Below are positions 17,061 through 25,187 of a stretch of 64,000 nt of DNA, piece by piece. Under the pieces are notes generated by a model. The model searched no databases, was not told the origin of the DNA, and saw nothing but the letters and a program-made list of their open reading frames with translations. The stretch's first letter is position 1; the number at the start of each line of letters is the position of its first letter. This DNA is from CAIKMD01 sp035552195 (GTDB taxonomy: Bacteria > Pseudomonadota > Alphaproteobacteria > ATCC43930 > CGMCC-115725). The stretch spans positions 1-64,000 of the forward strand of contig DASZLU010000065.1 in NCBI GenBank assembly GCA_035552195.1. The letters run 5' to 3'. The position numbers were made by a program, and so were the translations under genes.

Positions 17061-17744
17061 ATGACTCCCCGCACCATCGCCGCCGATCCGTACCCCTGGC
17101 CCTTTAACGGCGATCTTCGTGCCGAAAACACGGCGCTCGTCATCATCGACATGCAGACCGATTTCTGCGGCAAGGGCGGCTATGTCGATGCGATGGGGTA
17201 CGACCTGTCGCTGACCCGCGCGCCGATCGAGCCGATCCGCGCCCTGCTCGAAGTCGTGCGCGGTAAAGGTTGGCAGGTGATCCACACGCGCGAGGGCCAC
17301 CGCCCCGATCTTGCCGATCTGCCTGCGAACAAGCGCTGGCGTTCGCAGCGCATCGGCGCCGGCATCGGCGATCCGGGACCTTGCGGGCGCATCCTCGTTC
17401 GCGGCGAAAAGGGCTGGGACATCATCCCCGAGCTGGCACCCCTGCCGGGCGAGCCGATCATCGACAAGCCGGGCAAAGGCTCGTTCTGCGCGACCGATCT
17501 CGAGCTCATTCTGCGCACGCGCGGCATCGAGAACATCGTCCTGACCGGCATCACCACCGATGTCTGCGTTCACACGACGATGCGCGAGGCCAATGATCGC
17601 GGCTTCGAATGCCTGTTGCTCGAGGATTGCTGCGGCGCGACCGACAAGAGCAACCACGAGCACGCCATCAAAATGGTGAAGATGCAAGGCGGCGTCTTCG
17701 GCGCGGTCGCACGCTCGACCGATCTCATCGCCGGGCTGGAATGA
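17061..17744 (+). CDS. biuH: Isochorismatase-fold cysteine hydrolase, probable biuret hydrolase
   Basis: 227 residues, the usual length. The triad of the cysteine-hydrolase family is present: Asp30 (VIIDMQTDF), Lys136 (DKPGKGSFCATD) and Cys169 (GITTDVCVHTTMREAND). Gln209 in KMVKMQGGVFG lies where biuret hydrolases hold a substrate-contacting glutamine. The protein follows, nearly word for word as I remember it, the biuret hydrolase of Rhizobium leguminosarum (FCGKGGYVD.MGYDLS, HTREGHRPDLADLPANKRWRS), which converts biuret to allophanate and ammonia. The allophanate-hydrolase-like amidase at 11578 would take the next step. It overlaps the ATPase gene by 4 bases (ATGA). A paralogue lies at 19271. 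The symbol is a recognition by motif, not a search result. Confidence 0.82.
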   Translation: MTPRTIAADPYPWPFNGDLRAENTALVIIDMQTDFCGKGGYVDAMGYDLSLTRAPIEPIRALLEVVRGKGWQVIHTREGHRPDLADLPANKRWRSQRIGAGIGDPGPCGRILVRGEKGWDIIPELAPLPGEPIIDKPGKGSFCATDLELILRTRGIENIVLTGITTDVCVHTTMREANDRGFECLLLEDCCGATDKSNHEHAIKMVKMQGGVFGAVARSTDLIAGLE

Positions 17745-19261
17745 TGGCCCTCGCCGAAGGCGCGATCAGCGTCGAGACGATCGGCACCGGCAAACGCTTC
17801 GGCGATCTTGTCGCGCTCGACGATGTGTCGGTGCGCGTAGAACCCGGCAGCGTGCACGCGCTGCTCGGCGAGAACGGCGCCGGTAAATCGACGCTGGTCA
17901 AATGCATCATGGGCTATTACCGGCCCGACAGCGGCAGCGTCCTTGTCGACGGCCGCGAGATGGACATCGCCAGCCCGCGCCAGGCGCACGCTCTCGGTCT
18001 CGGCATGGTCTACCAGCACTTCACCTTGGTGCCGCACATGACGGTGCTGGAAAATCTGGTGATGGCGCGCGCCGACGTGCCGATGGTGATCGACTGGACC
18101 GCCGAGCGCAGGCGGCTGGCCGAATTCATGCGCGGCATGCCGTTCACCGTTCCCCTTGAAGAGCCCGTCCACGGCCTCGCCGCGGGTGAAAAGCAGAAAG
18201 CGGAAATCTTCAAGCAACTCTATCTCGGCAGCCGCTTCCTCATCCTCGACGAGCCTACGTCGGTTCTGACCCCGAACGAGGCCGACGAGATTCTCGGCAT
18301 GATGCGCGACATGGCCCACGCCGGACGGATAACGGTGCTGATCATCACGCATAAATTCCGCGAGGTGACGGCCTTCGCGGACGAGGTCTCGATCCTGCGC
18401 CGCGGCCGTTATATCGGGGGTGGCGAAACCGCCGCGCTCACCGCCGATGCGATGGCGGGGATGATGATCGGCGACCAGGATATCCGTCCGATGAGCGGCC
18501 GCGATGCAAAGCCTGCCGGCCGCCTACGCCTCGAACTCGATGATGTTACCGCGAATGACGACGAAGGCCTCCCGGCGGTACGCGGCGTGACGCTGACGGT
18601 GCGCAGCGGCGAAATCGTCGGCCTCGCCGGCGTTTCCGGCAATGGTCAAAGCGAGCTGGTGCAGGTTCTGGCGGGACAACGCGATTCCCATGCCGGCGAG
18701 ATTCGCATCGAAGGCGAAGTCTATCGCGCACGCCGCGCCGAAATGCTCCGCCACCATATCGCCATCCTGCCGGAAGAGCCCCTGCGCAACGCTTGCATCC
18801 CGCGCATGAGCGTCGCCGACAACATGGCGTTCCGCCGCTTCGATCAGCCGCCCTATGCCGCGGGGCCGTGGCTGAAGCGCGGCATGTTCCGCCGCACTGC
18901 GCAGAGGTTGATCGAACGCTATCGCGTCAAAACGCCGTCGCCCGACGCGCCGATCGCATCGCTGTCGGGGGGCAATGTGCAACGTGCGGTTCTGGCGCGC
19001 GAGCTATCGGGCGACGTCGACGTCCTGATCGCCGCCAATCCCGTCTTCGGCCTCGATTTTGCCGCGGTTGCCGATATCCATGCGCAGATCATGACGGCGC
19101 GCAATCGCGGCGCGGCCGTGTTGCTCGTGAGCGAAGATCTGGACGAGTTGCTCGAGCTGTCGGATCGGCTTGTCGTGATGTTCGACGGGCAGATCGTCCA
19201 TGAGACAACACCTGGGCAGGCCGACCTCACGGCGATCGGCCGTTACATGGCCGGACATTGA
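17741..19261 (+). CDS. ABC transporter ATP-binding protein with two nucleotide-binding domains (BMP-type importer)
   Basis: 506 residues in two tandem ABC domains (about 5-240 and 258-500). Domain 1 has an intact Walker A (GENGAGKST), signature-like AAGEKQKAEI and Walker B (LILDEPTS). Domain 2 has a degenerate Walker A (GVSGNGQSE), a clear signature LSGGNVQR and an altered Walker B (IAANPVFGLD), the normal asymmetry for RbsA/NupO-type ATPases. The ATG at 17741 overlaps the stop of the biuret-hydrolase-like gene. It powers the permease pair encoded just upstream. Placing a hydrolase between permease and ATPase genes ties the enzyme to the transported ligand. Confidence 0.92.
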   Translation: MMALAEGAISVETIGTGKRFGDLVALDDVSVRVEPGSVHALLGENGAGKSTLVKCIMGYYRPDSGSVLVDGREMDIASPRQAHALGLGMVYQHFTLVPHMTVLENLVMARADVPMVIDWTAERRRLAEFMRGMPFTVPLEEPVHGLAAGEKQKAEIFKQLYLGSRFLILDEPTSVLTPNEADEILGMMRDMAHAGRITVLIITHKFREVTAFADEVSILRRGRYIGGGETAALTADAMAGMMIGDQDIRPMSGRDAKPAGRLRLELDDVTANDDEGLPAVRGVTLTVRSGEIVGLAGVSGNGQSELVQVLAGQRDSHAGEIRIEGEVYRARRAEMLRHHIAILPEEPLRNACIPRMSVADNMAFRRFDQPPYAAGPWLKRGMFRRTAQRLIERYRVKTPSPDAPIASLSGGNVQRAVLARELSGDVDVLIAANPVFGLDFAAVADIHAQIMTARNRGAAVLLVSEDLDELLELSDRLVVMFDGQIVHETTPGQADLTAIGRYMAGH

Positions 19262-19270
19262 GGGGCCGCC

Positions 19271-19951
19271 TTGCCGATCATTGAACGCGCACAACCTTAC
19301 GCCTACCGCTTTCCGCGTCTCAGAACGGCGCTGATCATCATCGATATGCAGCGCGACTTCCTCGAACCCGGCGGTTTCGGTGCGGCACTCGGCAACGATG
19401 TTTCTCGCCTGGCGCCGGCGGTTGCGCCGGCGAAACGCCTGCTTGAGGCTTGCCGCCATGATGGCATGACGGTCATCCAGACGCGCGAAGCGCATCGTCC
19501 CGATCTTTCCGATTGCCCGCCGAGCAAGCGCTCGCGCGGCAATGCGGCGCTGCGTATCGGCGAGCCGGGACCGATGGGCCGCATCCTCATCGCCGGCGAG
19601 CCGGGCGCCGATATCATTCCGGTGCTCGCGCCGTTGCCGGGCGAGATCGTGATCGACAAACCGGGCAAGGGCGCTTTTTACGCGACTCCGCTTGGCGAGA
19701 CGCTGGCCGCGCGCGGCATAACGCATCTGTTGTTCGGAGGCGTCACCACGGAAGTCTGCGTACAGACGACGATGCGCGAGGCGAACGATCGCGGTTACGA
19801 GTGCCTTCTCGTCGAAGATGCGACGGAGAGCTATTTCCCCGAATTCAAAGCGGCTGCATTGGCGATGATCCGCGCCCAGGGCGGGATCGTCGGCTGGACG
19901 GCGCGCGCCGACCAAGTGATCGATGCCCTTGCCGCGGGAGACGAAGAATGA
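19271..19951 (+). CDS. Second isochorismatase-fold cysteine hydrolase (candidate triuret hydrolase or related amidohydrolase)
   Basis: 226 residues, a paralogue of the enzyme at 17061. It keeps Asp25 (IIIDMQRDF), Lys130 (DKPGKGAFYAT), Cys163 (GVTTEVCVQTTMREAND) and Gln203 (MIRAQGGIVGW). It differs around the lid: LEPGGFGAALGNDVS replaces the FCGKGGYVDAMGYDLS of the first enzyme, and DATESYFPEFK replaces DCCGATDKSNHE. A triuret hydrolase, releasing biuret for the first enzyme, would explain two related hydrolases in one operon, but other ureido amides are possible. It begins at TTG 19271 with GAGGGG upstream; no in-frame ATG precedes the catalytic Asp region. Its stop overlaps the cupin start (ATGA). 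Confidence 0.75.
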   Translation: MPIIERAQPYAYRFPRLRTALIIIDMQRDFLEPGGFGAALGNDVSRLAPAVAPAKRLLEACRHDGMTVIQTREAHRPDLSDCPPSKRSRGNAALRIGEPGPMGRILIAGEPGADIIPVLAPLPGEIVIDKPGKGAFYATPLGETLAARGITHLLFGGVTTEVCVQTTMREANDRGYECLLVEDATESYFPEFKAAALAMIRAQGGIVGWTARADQVIDALAAGDEE

Positions 19952-20304
19952 CCGAACCGATCCTGCTAAGCGGGCTCATCGGGCGAAGCGATTGGGATGA
20001 TATCGTCTGGGAGGCCTTCCGCCCCGGTGTCCGCATTCATTGGCTCTACCGCACCGAAAACGACGGGCCCGCGGCGGCGCTGTTGCGCTACGAGCCGAAC
20101 TCAGCCGTACCGCTCCACCAGCATCTCGGATGGGAGCATATCCTGATACTCGCCGGCGCCCAGTCCGACGGCGCGAGGCGCCACGGAGAAGGGACGCTGA
20201 TGATCAGCGCCCCGGGCACGCAACATGCGATTGAGAGCAATGGCGGCTGCATCGCACTCGCGATTTGGCAGCGCCAGGTTCGCGTCATTGGAGAGTCGTC
20301 ATAA
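19948..20304 (+). CDS. Small cupin protein (ChrR-like)
   Basis: 118 residues forming one cupin barrel. Metal ligands of the ChrR-type cupin are visible: His-X-His in PLHQHLGWEHI, Glu in the same stretch and His in APGTQHAIES. It overlaps the second hydrolase by 4 bases, so it is the last gene of the sigma-54 operon. Its job is not known; a metal-dependent lyase or hydrolase acting on a pathway intermediate, or a sensor, are both possible. The 270 bases after it hold no gene that I can support, only the candidate operator at 20476. Confidence 0.75.
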   Translation: MTEPILLSGLIGRSDWDDIVWEAFRPGVRIHWLYRTENDGPAAALLRYEPNSAVPLHQHLGWEHILILAGAQSDGARRHGEGTLMISAPGTQHAIESNGGCIALAIWQRQVRVIGESS

Positions 20305-20475
20305 GTTCGGGCTCTCGGAACCGCGAGGCAGCCACCGCGGCAGACGCTCAAAGAAGTGCCTTTATTGTTGTAATCGTTGCACCAATCGGCCGGATCGGCG
20401 CCGTCGGCAATTGTCCGCGCCGGGCCGATGGCGGGTCTTCGCAACGACACCCTTGCGCTTTACTATTTTTTGAGT

Positions 20476-20487
20476 TATCTTACGATA
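20476..20487. promoter_or_regulatory. AT-rich palindrome TATC-N4-GATA upstream of the siderophore-interacting protein gene
   Basis: TATCTTACGATA lies about 90 bases before the SIP gene in an AT-rich patch. Inverted TATC/GATA elements of this kind are typical of PadR-family operators, and PadR regulators often neighbour SIP genes in alphaproteobacteria. No padR gene is in the window, so the assignment is tentative. Confidence 0.3.
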
Positions 20488-20574
20488 TGTTTTTGATCAT
20501 TTCTTTCAACCGGGCCCGCACCTAAATCAGGCAAAGCATGGCTCTACAACAATAGGAAACGGAGGGAGAAGGAT

Positions 20575-21369
20575 ATGCGTCCCCACTCAATGCGAGGAGA
20601 CTATGAAATATCGCGCGGCCGGCCGATGCTGAGCGAGGCGGAAATCGAGCGCCGCCGGGGCCGGCCGTGGACGTTGCGCGTGACCGATGCGTTCGACGTC
20701 ACGCCGCAGATGCGCCGTGTGCAATTGACGGCGGACAATCTCGACGAGTTCACGCCCAAGCCGGCGCAAGAGATCGTGCTCCAAATCCCGCAAAGCGACG
20801 GTGAGCCGGCGCGGCGGCATTACACGATCCGCCGCTATGATCCCGCCAAGAAATTGATCGAAGTCGATTTCGTGTTGCATGGCCATGCAACACCGGGCGT
20901 GAGCTGGTCGCTGTCGGCAAGGCCTGGCGACACGATCGACATTCGCGGACCGCGCGGACGGATCGGTCTCGACCCCGCCGCCGATTGGCATCTCTTCATC
21001 GGCGACGAGACCTGCATTCCCGCGATCTCAGCACTCGTGGAGGCGTTGCCGAAAGGGGCGCGCGCCGCGGCCTTGATCGAAATCGGCAGCGAGACCGACA
21101 AGGTTTCGCCCGCGACGGGCGCCGAGCTCGATCTCACCTGGCTCCTGCGCGCGAACGCCGAGCCGGGCCCGAGCGATCTCCTTCTGAACGCACTGAAGGG
21201 CTGCGTCTTCCCGTCCGGCAAAGGCCATGCGGTCGTGATCGGCGAGACCAGCAATGTGCGGCAGCTGCGCCACGCCTTGCTCGAACGCGGCTTCGACAAA
21301 AGCCAGATCTACGCCGAAGGCTATTGGCGTCCCGGCCGCATCGGCGGCCACGACCACGTCAACGAGTAG
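20575..21369 (+). CDS. Siderophore-interacting protein (FAD-dependent ferric reductase, ViuB/YqjH family)
   Basis: 264 residues. The N-terminal FAD-binding barrel has the RHYTIRRYDPAKKLIEVDFVLHG signature (about 82-104) that binds flavin, followed by GDTIDIRGPRGR and the NAD(P)H-binding SIP domain (about 135-250) with WHLFIGDETCIPAI and AVVIGETSNVRQLRHALLERG. Such enzymes reduce ferric iron in imported siderophores to release Fe2+ in the cytoplasm. Start at 20575 is fixed by GGAGGGAGAAGG 2-13 bases upstream. No siderophore receptor or transporter is adjacent. Confidence 0.88.
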   Translation: MRPHSMRGDYEISRGRPMLSEAEIERRRGRPWTLRVTDAFDVTPQMRRVQLTADNLDEFTPKPAQEIVLQIPQSDGEPARRHYTIRRYDPAKKLIEVDFVLHGHATPGVSWSLSARPGDTIDIRGPRGRIGLDPAADWHLFIGDETCIPAISALVEALPKGARAAALIEIGSETDKVSPATGAELDLTWLLRANAEPGPSDLLLNALKGCVFPSGKGHAVVIGETSNVRQLRHALLERGFDKSQIYAEGYWRPGRIGGHDHVNE

Positions 21370-21388
21370 ATCGAGAAGAGCTCCGGAG

Positions 21389-21624
21389 TCATTTACCGGC
21401 GCTGTTCGGTCGATCGGTCGCAAGGTAGGTTGCGAGATACTTGCTGACCGAATCGACATCCTCGGGAAAGAGCTGCGCGCCGTTGCGCACCATCTCAGGA
21501 CGGTCGCGTGCCATTCGGCGGCCGTCTTCTGCGCCGCGAGGATCTTGTCCGACTGATGACAGGCGCCGGCGCAGAATACCGTCGCGCCTTTAAAGCCCAC
21601 TGGCGGGCGATCAATGAGCCGGAT
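21389..21624 (-). pseudogene. Remnant of a c-type cytochrome, truncated and frameshifted
   Basis: On the minus strand the frame VGFKGATVF-CAGACHQSDKILAAQ-KTAAEWHATVL breaks near 21497. Reading on one base out of step restores a clear cytochrome C-terminus: MVRNGAQLFPEDVDSVSKYLATYLATD, then stop at 21389. W..TV..MV..GA......D....YL is the usual tail of monohaem cytochromes of sulfite-dehydrogenase type. The haem site reads CAGACH, one residue longer than CXXCH, and an in-frame stop at 21625-21627 cuts off the N-terminus. A one-base loss at CTGAG explains the break. The 100 bases further right (21625-21725) have no supportable gene. Confidence 0.6.
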
Positions 21625-21725
21625 TCAGTCGGACACGATGATGCGGTCGGAACTCTTTTGCCAGAGACAAGACCCCGCGCCCACGTACCCTTCACGCTCG
21701 ACTGGCGTCGGTGCTTTACGCCACG

Positions 21726-21773
21726 CAACAGACTCTGACGAGATAATCAACAACAGACTCTGACGACATAATC
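21726..21773. repeat. Short tandem duplication, 25-base period, two copies
   Basis: CAACAGACTCTGACGA begins two consecutive copies (21726-21748 and 21751-21773). The 23 aligned bases differ at one position (GATAATC versus CATAATC). The patch is AT-richer than its surroundings and lies between the cytochrome remnant and tRNA-Gln. It may be an insertion or deletion scar. Confidence 0.6.
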
Positions 21774-21843
21774 GACATCGATGTGCCGAATACGACATGA
21801 ATAAGAAAAAATGGAAAACTCAAGCCGATTCTGACGGAAAACC

Positions 21844-21860
21844 GCGGATCGCAAATCCGC
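21844..21860 (-). terminator. Hairpin after tRNA-Gln
   Basis: On the minus strand GCGGAT-TTGCG-ATCCGC forms a 6-bp stem starting 7 bases after the CCA end of the tRNA, followed by GGTTTTCC. The short U tract makes it a weak intrinsic terminator. Confidence 0.4.
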
Positions 21861-21867
21861 TAAGTGC

Positions 21868-21942
21868 TGGCTGGGGCGGGAGGGATCGAACCTCCGAATG
21901 GCGGAATCAAAATCCGCTGCCTTACCGCTTGGCTACGCCCCA
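21868..21942 (-). tRNA. tRNA-Gln (anticodon TTG)
   Basis: Read on the minus strand, the 75-base sequence starts TGGGGCGTAGCCAAGCGG and ends with encoded CCA. The 7-bp acceptor stem pairs (TGGGGCG with CGCCCCA), the anticodon arm is GCGGA-TTTTGAT-TCCGC with anticodon TTG, and the T arm is GGAGG-TTCGATC-CCTCC. The CCA is encoded. It stands alone, with no other tRNA next to it. Confidence 0.97.
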
Positions 21943-22118
21943 ATGTGACGGCATCTGGAATCCGGCGCGACCATAATCGCAAAGCCCTCACAAGGCAAAG
22001 CCGGTGCCGCGATTCGTCGCGGATTTGCGACGGAACCTGATGCGGCGCGGGCGGTTGACGTAGGCGTGATGCCCCGGCAAGGTGCGCGCATCCCCCGTTT
22101 CACGGATTATGATCGTCG

Positions 22119-24134
22119 ATGAGCGCCTCCGAAGTTACCACCAGCGCCGCTCCCCCCCTTCCCGCCCCGCGCGACAAGCATTTGCGCCGCATGGCGGATA
22201 CGATCCGCGCGCTGTCGATGGACGCTGTCGAGGCGGCCAATAGCGGCCATCCCGGCATGCCGATGGGCATGGCCGATATCGCGACTGTTCTCTGGGGCCA
22301 ATTCCTGAAATTCGATCCGGCCGCACCGAGCTGGCCGGATCGCGACCGCTTCATCCTCTCGAACGGTCATGGCTCGATGCTGCTCTACTCGCTGCTGCAT
22401 CTGACCGGCTATGCCGACATGACGATGAGCGAGATCAAGACGTTCCGGAAACTCGGCAGCCGCTGCGCCGGCCATCCCGAACGCGGCCACGCTTCCGGCA
22501 TCGAGGTAACGACCGGCCCGCTCGGCCAGGGCATCGGCAATTCCGTCGGCATGGCACTCGCCGAGCGGTTGCAAGCGACGCGCTACGGCAAGGATCTGGT
22601 CGATCATTACACTTATGTCTTCTGCGGCGATGGCTGCCTGATGGAAGGTATCAGCCAGGAAGCGATCTCGTTCGCCGGCAATCTGAAGCTCGGCAAGCTG
22701 ATCCTCTTCTGGGACGACAATCACATTTCGATCGACGGCCCGACCGACCTCGCCCGCCATGAGGACGAGCTCGAGCGTTTCGACGCCAGCGGCTGGCACA
22801 CCCAGCGCATCGACGGCCACGATACCGACGCCATCGCCGACGCGATCCGCAAGGCGCAGGCCGACGATCGCCCGTCGATGATCGCCTGCCGCACCATCAT
22901 CGCCTTCGGCGCGCCGACCAAGGCCAACACCGCCGCGGCGCATGGCTCGGCCCTCGGCAAGGAAGAGATCGCCGGCACGCGCGAGCGTTTGGGCTGGACC
23001 TCGCCGCCTTTCGTCGTGCCCGCCGACATGGTCGAGGCCTGGCACAAGATCGGCCAGCGCAGCAAGGCGGCTTCCGCAGCCTGGCGCGAGCGCCTCGCCA
23101 AATCGAGCAAGCGCGCCGAATTCGAAGCCGAGCAGAAAGGCGAGATCGCGAAAGCGGCGCGCGACGCGCTGGTCGCGCTGCGCCAAAAATTCGCCGCCGA
23201 CGCGCCGAAGACGGCGACGCGCCAGGCATCGGGCAGCGTTCTCGACGCGCTGGCCCCGGTGCTGCCGCCCCTCATCGGCGGCTCGGCCGATCTGACGCCC
23301 TCCAACAACACCAAGGCGAAGGGCCAGAAGGTCGTCAACCGCGACGATTTCAGCGGCAGCTACATCCATTACGGCATCCGCGAGCACGGCATGGCCGCGG
23401 CGATGAACGGCATGGCGGCGCATGGCGGCATCGTGCCCTATGGCGGCACGTTCCTCGTCTTCACCGATTACTGCCGCCCGTCGATCCGACTCTCGGCGCT
23501 GATGAAGCTGCGCGTCATTTTCGTGATGACGCACGATTCGATCGGCCTCGGCGAAGACGGGCCGACGCATCAGCCGGTCGAGCATCTGGCGGCGCTGCGC
23601 GCGATCCCGCATCTCCAGGTCTTCCGGCCCGCCGACGCGCTCGAAACGGCCGAATGCTGGGAGCTCGCTCTCGCTCATGCCGACCGGCCGTCGATCCTGG
23701 CGCTGACGCGTCAGCCGCTGGCGGCGCTGCGCAAGGATGCGAGCGAGAACCGCTCGGCGCGCGGCGCCTATGTCCTCGCCGAAGCCGATGGGCCGCGCAA
23801 AGTAACGCTCCTCGCGACCGGTTCCGAAGTCGGCATCGCCATGGCGGCGCGCGAGCAACTCGCCGCCAAAGGCGCCGCCGCCGCCGTCGTCTCGATGCCG
23901 TGCTGGCAGCTCTTCGAGGCGCAGGACGAAGCCTATCGCCGCAGCGTTCTCGGCACCGCGCCGCGTGTCGGCGTCGAAGCGGCCGTGGAATTCGGCTGGA
24001 ATCGCTACCTCGGCGATCGCGGTAAATTCATCGGCATGCATGATTTCGGCGCTTCGGCGCCGATCGAAGCGCTCTATCCGCATTTCGGCATCACTGCCGA
24101 GGCCGTGGTCGAAGCGGCTCTCGGCCTCGTCTAG
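22119..24134 (+). CDS. tkt: Transketolase
   Basis: 671 residues, the standard length. The thiamine diphosphate domain begins with AANSGHPGMPMGMADIATVLW (about 31-51); TPP contacts follow in GPLGQGIGNSVGMALAERL and the GDGCLMEGISQEA motif with its Mg-binding NHISIDG. The pyrimidine domain has GIREHGMAAAMNGMAAHGG and the C-terminus an intact transketolase-C region. It transfers two-carbon ketol units in the pentose phosphate and Calvin-type cycles. It heads a cluster with gap, a small gene, fba and thiE; thiE supplies the TPP cofactor that transketolase uses. No strong ribosome binding site is seen before the ATG. Confidence 0.96.
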   Translation: MSASEVTTSAAPPLPAPRDKHLRRMADTIRALSMDAVEAANSGHPGMPMGMADIATVLWGQFLKFDPAAPSWPDRDRFILSNGHGSMLLYSLLHLTGYADMTMSEIKTFRKLGSRCAGHPERGHASGIEVTTGPLGQGIGNSVGMALAERLQATRYGKDLVDHYTYVFCGDGCLMEGISQEAISFAGNLKLGKLILFWDDNHISIDGPTDLARHEDELERFDASGWHTQRIDGHDTDAIADAIRKAQADDRPSMIACRTIIAFGAPTKANTAAAHGSALGKEEIAGTRERLGWTSPPFVVPADMVEAWHKIGQRSKAASAAWRERLAKSSKRAEFEAEQKGEIAKAARDALVALRQKFAADAPKTATRQASGSVLDALAPVLPPLIGGSADLTPSNNTKAKGQKVVNRDDFSGSYIHYGIREHGMAAAMNGMAAHGGIVPYGGTFLVFTDYCRPSIRLSALMKLRVIFVMTHDSIGLGEDGPTHQPVEHLAALRAIPHLQVFRPADALETAECWELALAHADRPSILALTRQPLAALRKDASENRSARGAYVLAEADGPRKVTLLATGSEVGIAMAAREQLAAKGAAAAVVSMPCWQLFEAQDEAYRRSVLGTAPRVGVEAAVEFGWNRYLGDRGKFIGMHDFGASAPIEALYPHFGITAEAVVEAALGLV

Positions 24135-24158
24135 AAAAACCTTCAGGGGATAAAAAGA

Positions 24159-25169
24159 ATGGCCATCAAAGTTGCGATCAACGGTTTCGGCCGCATCGGA
24201 CGCCTCGTGCTGCGCGCGCTGCATGAACAGAACCGCGACGATCTGCAGGTTGTCGCCATCAACGACCTCGGCACGGTTCACGCCAACGCGCAGCTCCTGA
24301 AATACGACAGCGTGCATGGCCGCTTCAAAGACACGATCAGCACCGGCAGCGACTGGATGGATGTCGGCCGCGGCAAGATGAAGGTCGTCGCCGAACGCGA
24401 CCCCGCCAAACTGCCGTGGAAGGAACTGGGCGTCGATGTCGCGCTCGAATGCACCGGTCTCTTCACCACGCGCGCGACCGCAGGCAAGCATCTCGAAGCC
24501 GGCGCCAAGCGCGTGCTGGTCTCGGCGCCCGCCGACGAGGTCGACATCACCATGGTGATGGGCGTCAACAGCGACCAGGTGAATGCCTCGCATAAAGTGC
24601 TGTCGAACGGTTCGTGCACGACGAACTGCCTCGCGCCGGTCGCCTATGTGCTGAACGAAGGGATCGGCATCGTTCACGGCTTCATGACGACGGTGCATTC
24701 CTATACCGGCGACCAGAACACGGTCGACACGCTACACAAGGACATGCGCCGCGCCCGCGCCGCCGCGATCAACATGATCCCGACCTCGACGGGCGCCGCG
24801 AAGGCACTCGGCCTGGTCATTCCGAGCCTCAGCGGCAAGCTCGACGGCACGTCGATCCGCGTGCCGACCCCCGATGTCTCGCTGATCGATTTCAAATTCA
24901 CCGCGGCCAAAGACACGAGCGCCGAAGAAATCAACAGCGTCGTAGAAAAGGCGGCGAGCTCGAACCGCTTCAAGGGCATCCTGGCGGCAATCAAGGACGA
25001 AGTCGTGTCGAGCGATTTCATCCATGACCCTCACAGCTCGAGCTTCGACCTCACCCAGACGAAGGTTATCGACAAGCGCTTCGTGCGCGTGATGAGCTGG
25101 TACGACAACGAATGGGGCTTCTCGAACCGCATGGTCGAGGCGGCCGCCCTGATCGGCAAACTGGGGTAA
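24159..25169 (+). CDS. gap: Glyceraldehyde-3-phosphate dehydrogenase, type I
   Basis: 336 residues. The Rossmann motif is at the N-terminus (INGFGRIGRLVLRAL), the catalytic cysteine is Cys153 in SNGSCTTNCLAP, and the partner histidine lies in TTVHSYTGDQ. WYDNEWGFSNRMVE near the C-terminus is diagnostic. Asp36 after VVAIND suggests NAD rather than NADP as the cofactor. AGGGGAT lies about 8 bases before the ATG, and the gene starts 24 bases after tkt, so the two are probably co-transcribed. Confidence 0.97.
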   Translation: MAIKVAINGFGRIGRLVLRALHEQNRDDLQVVAINDLGTVHANAQLLKYDSVHGRFKDTISTGSDWMDVGRGKMKVVAERDPAKLPWKELGVDVALECTGLFTTRATAGKHLEAGAKRVLVSAPADEVDITMVMGVNSDQVNASHKVLSNGSCTTNCLAPVAYVLNEGIGIVHGFMTTVHSYTGDQNTVDTLHKDMRRARAAAINMIPTSTGAAKALGLVIPSLSGKLDGTSIRVPTPDVSLIDFKFTAAKDTSAEEINSVVEKAASSNRFKGILAAIKDEVVSSDFIHDPHSSSFDLTQTKVIDKRFVRVMSWYDNEWGFSNRMVEAAALIGKLG

Positions 25170-25187
25170 GGGCAAACCGGGGTGTAA

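Noticed and set aside
21508..21738. Possible gene on the plus strand opposite the cytochrome remnant
   Set aside because: No ribosome site and no recognisable domain; the opposite strand has the readable cytochrome segments.
22107..24698. Long antisense open frame (863 codons) across tkt and gap
   Set aside because: It lies opposite two clear genes, has no domain pattern and is explained by codon bias at high GC. The same holds for long antisense frames at 5023-6675 and 47642-49495.
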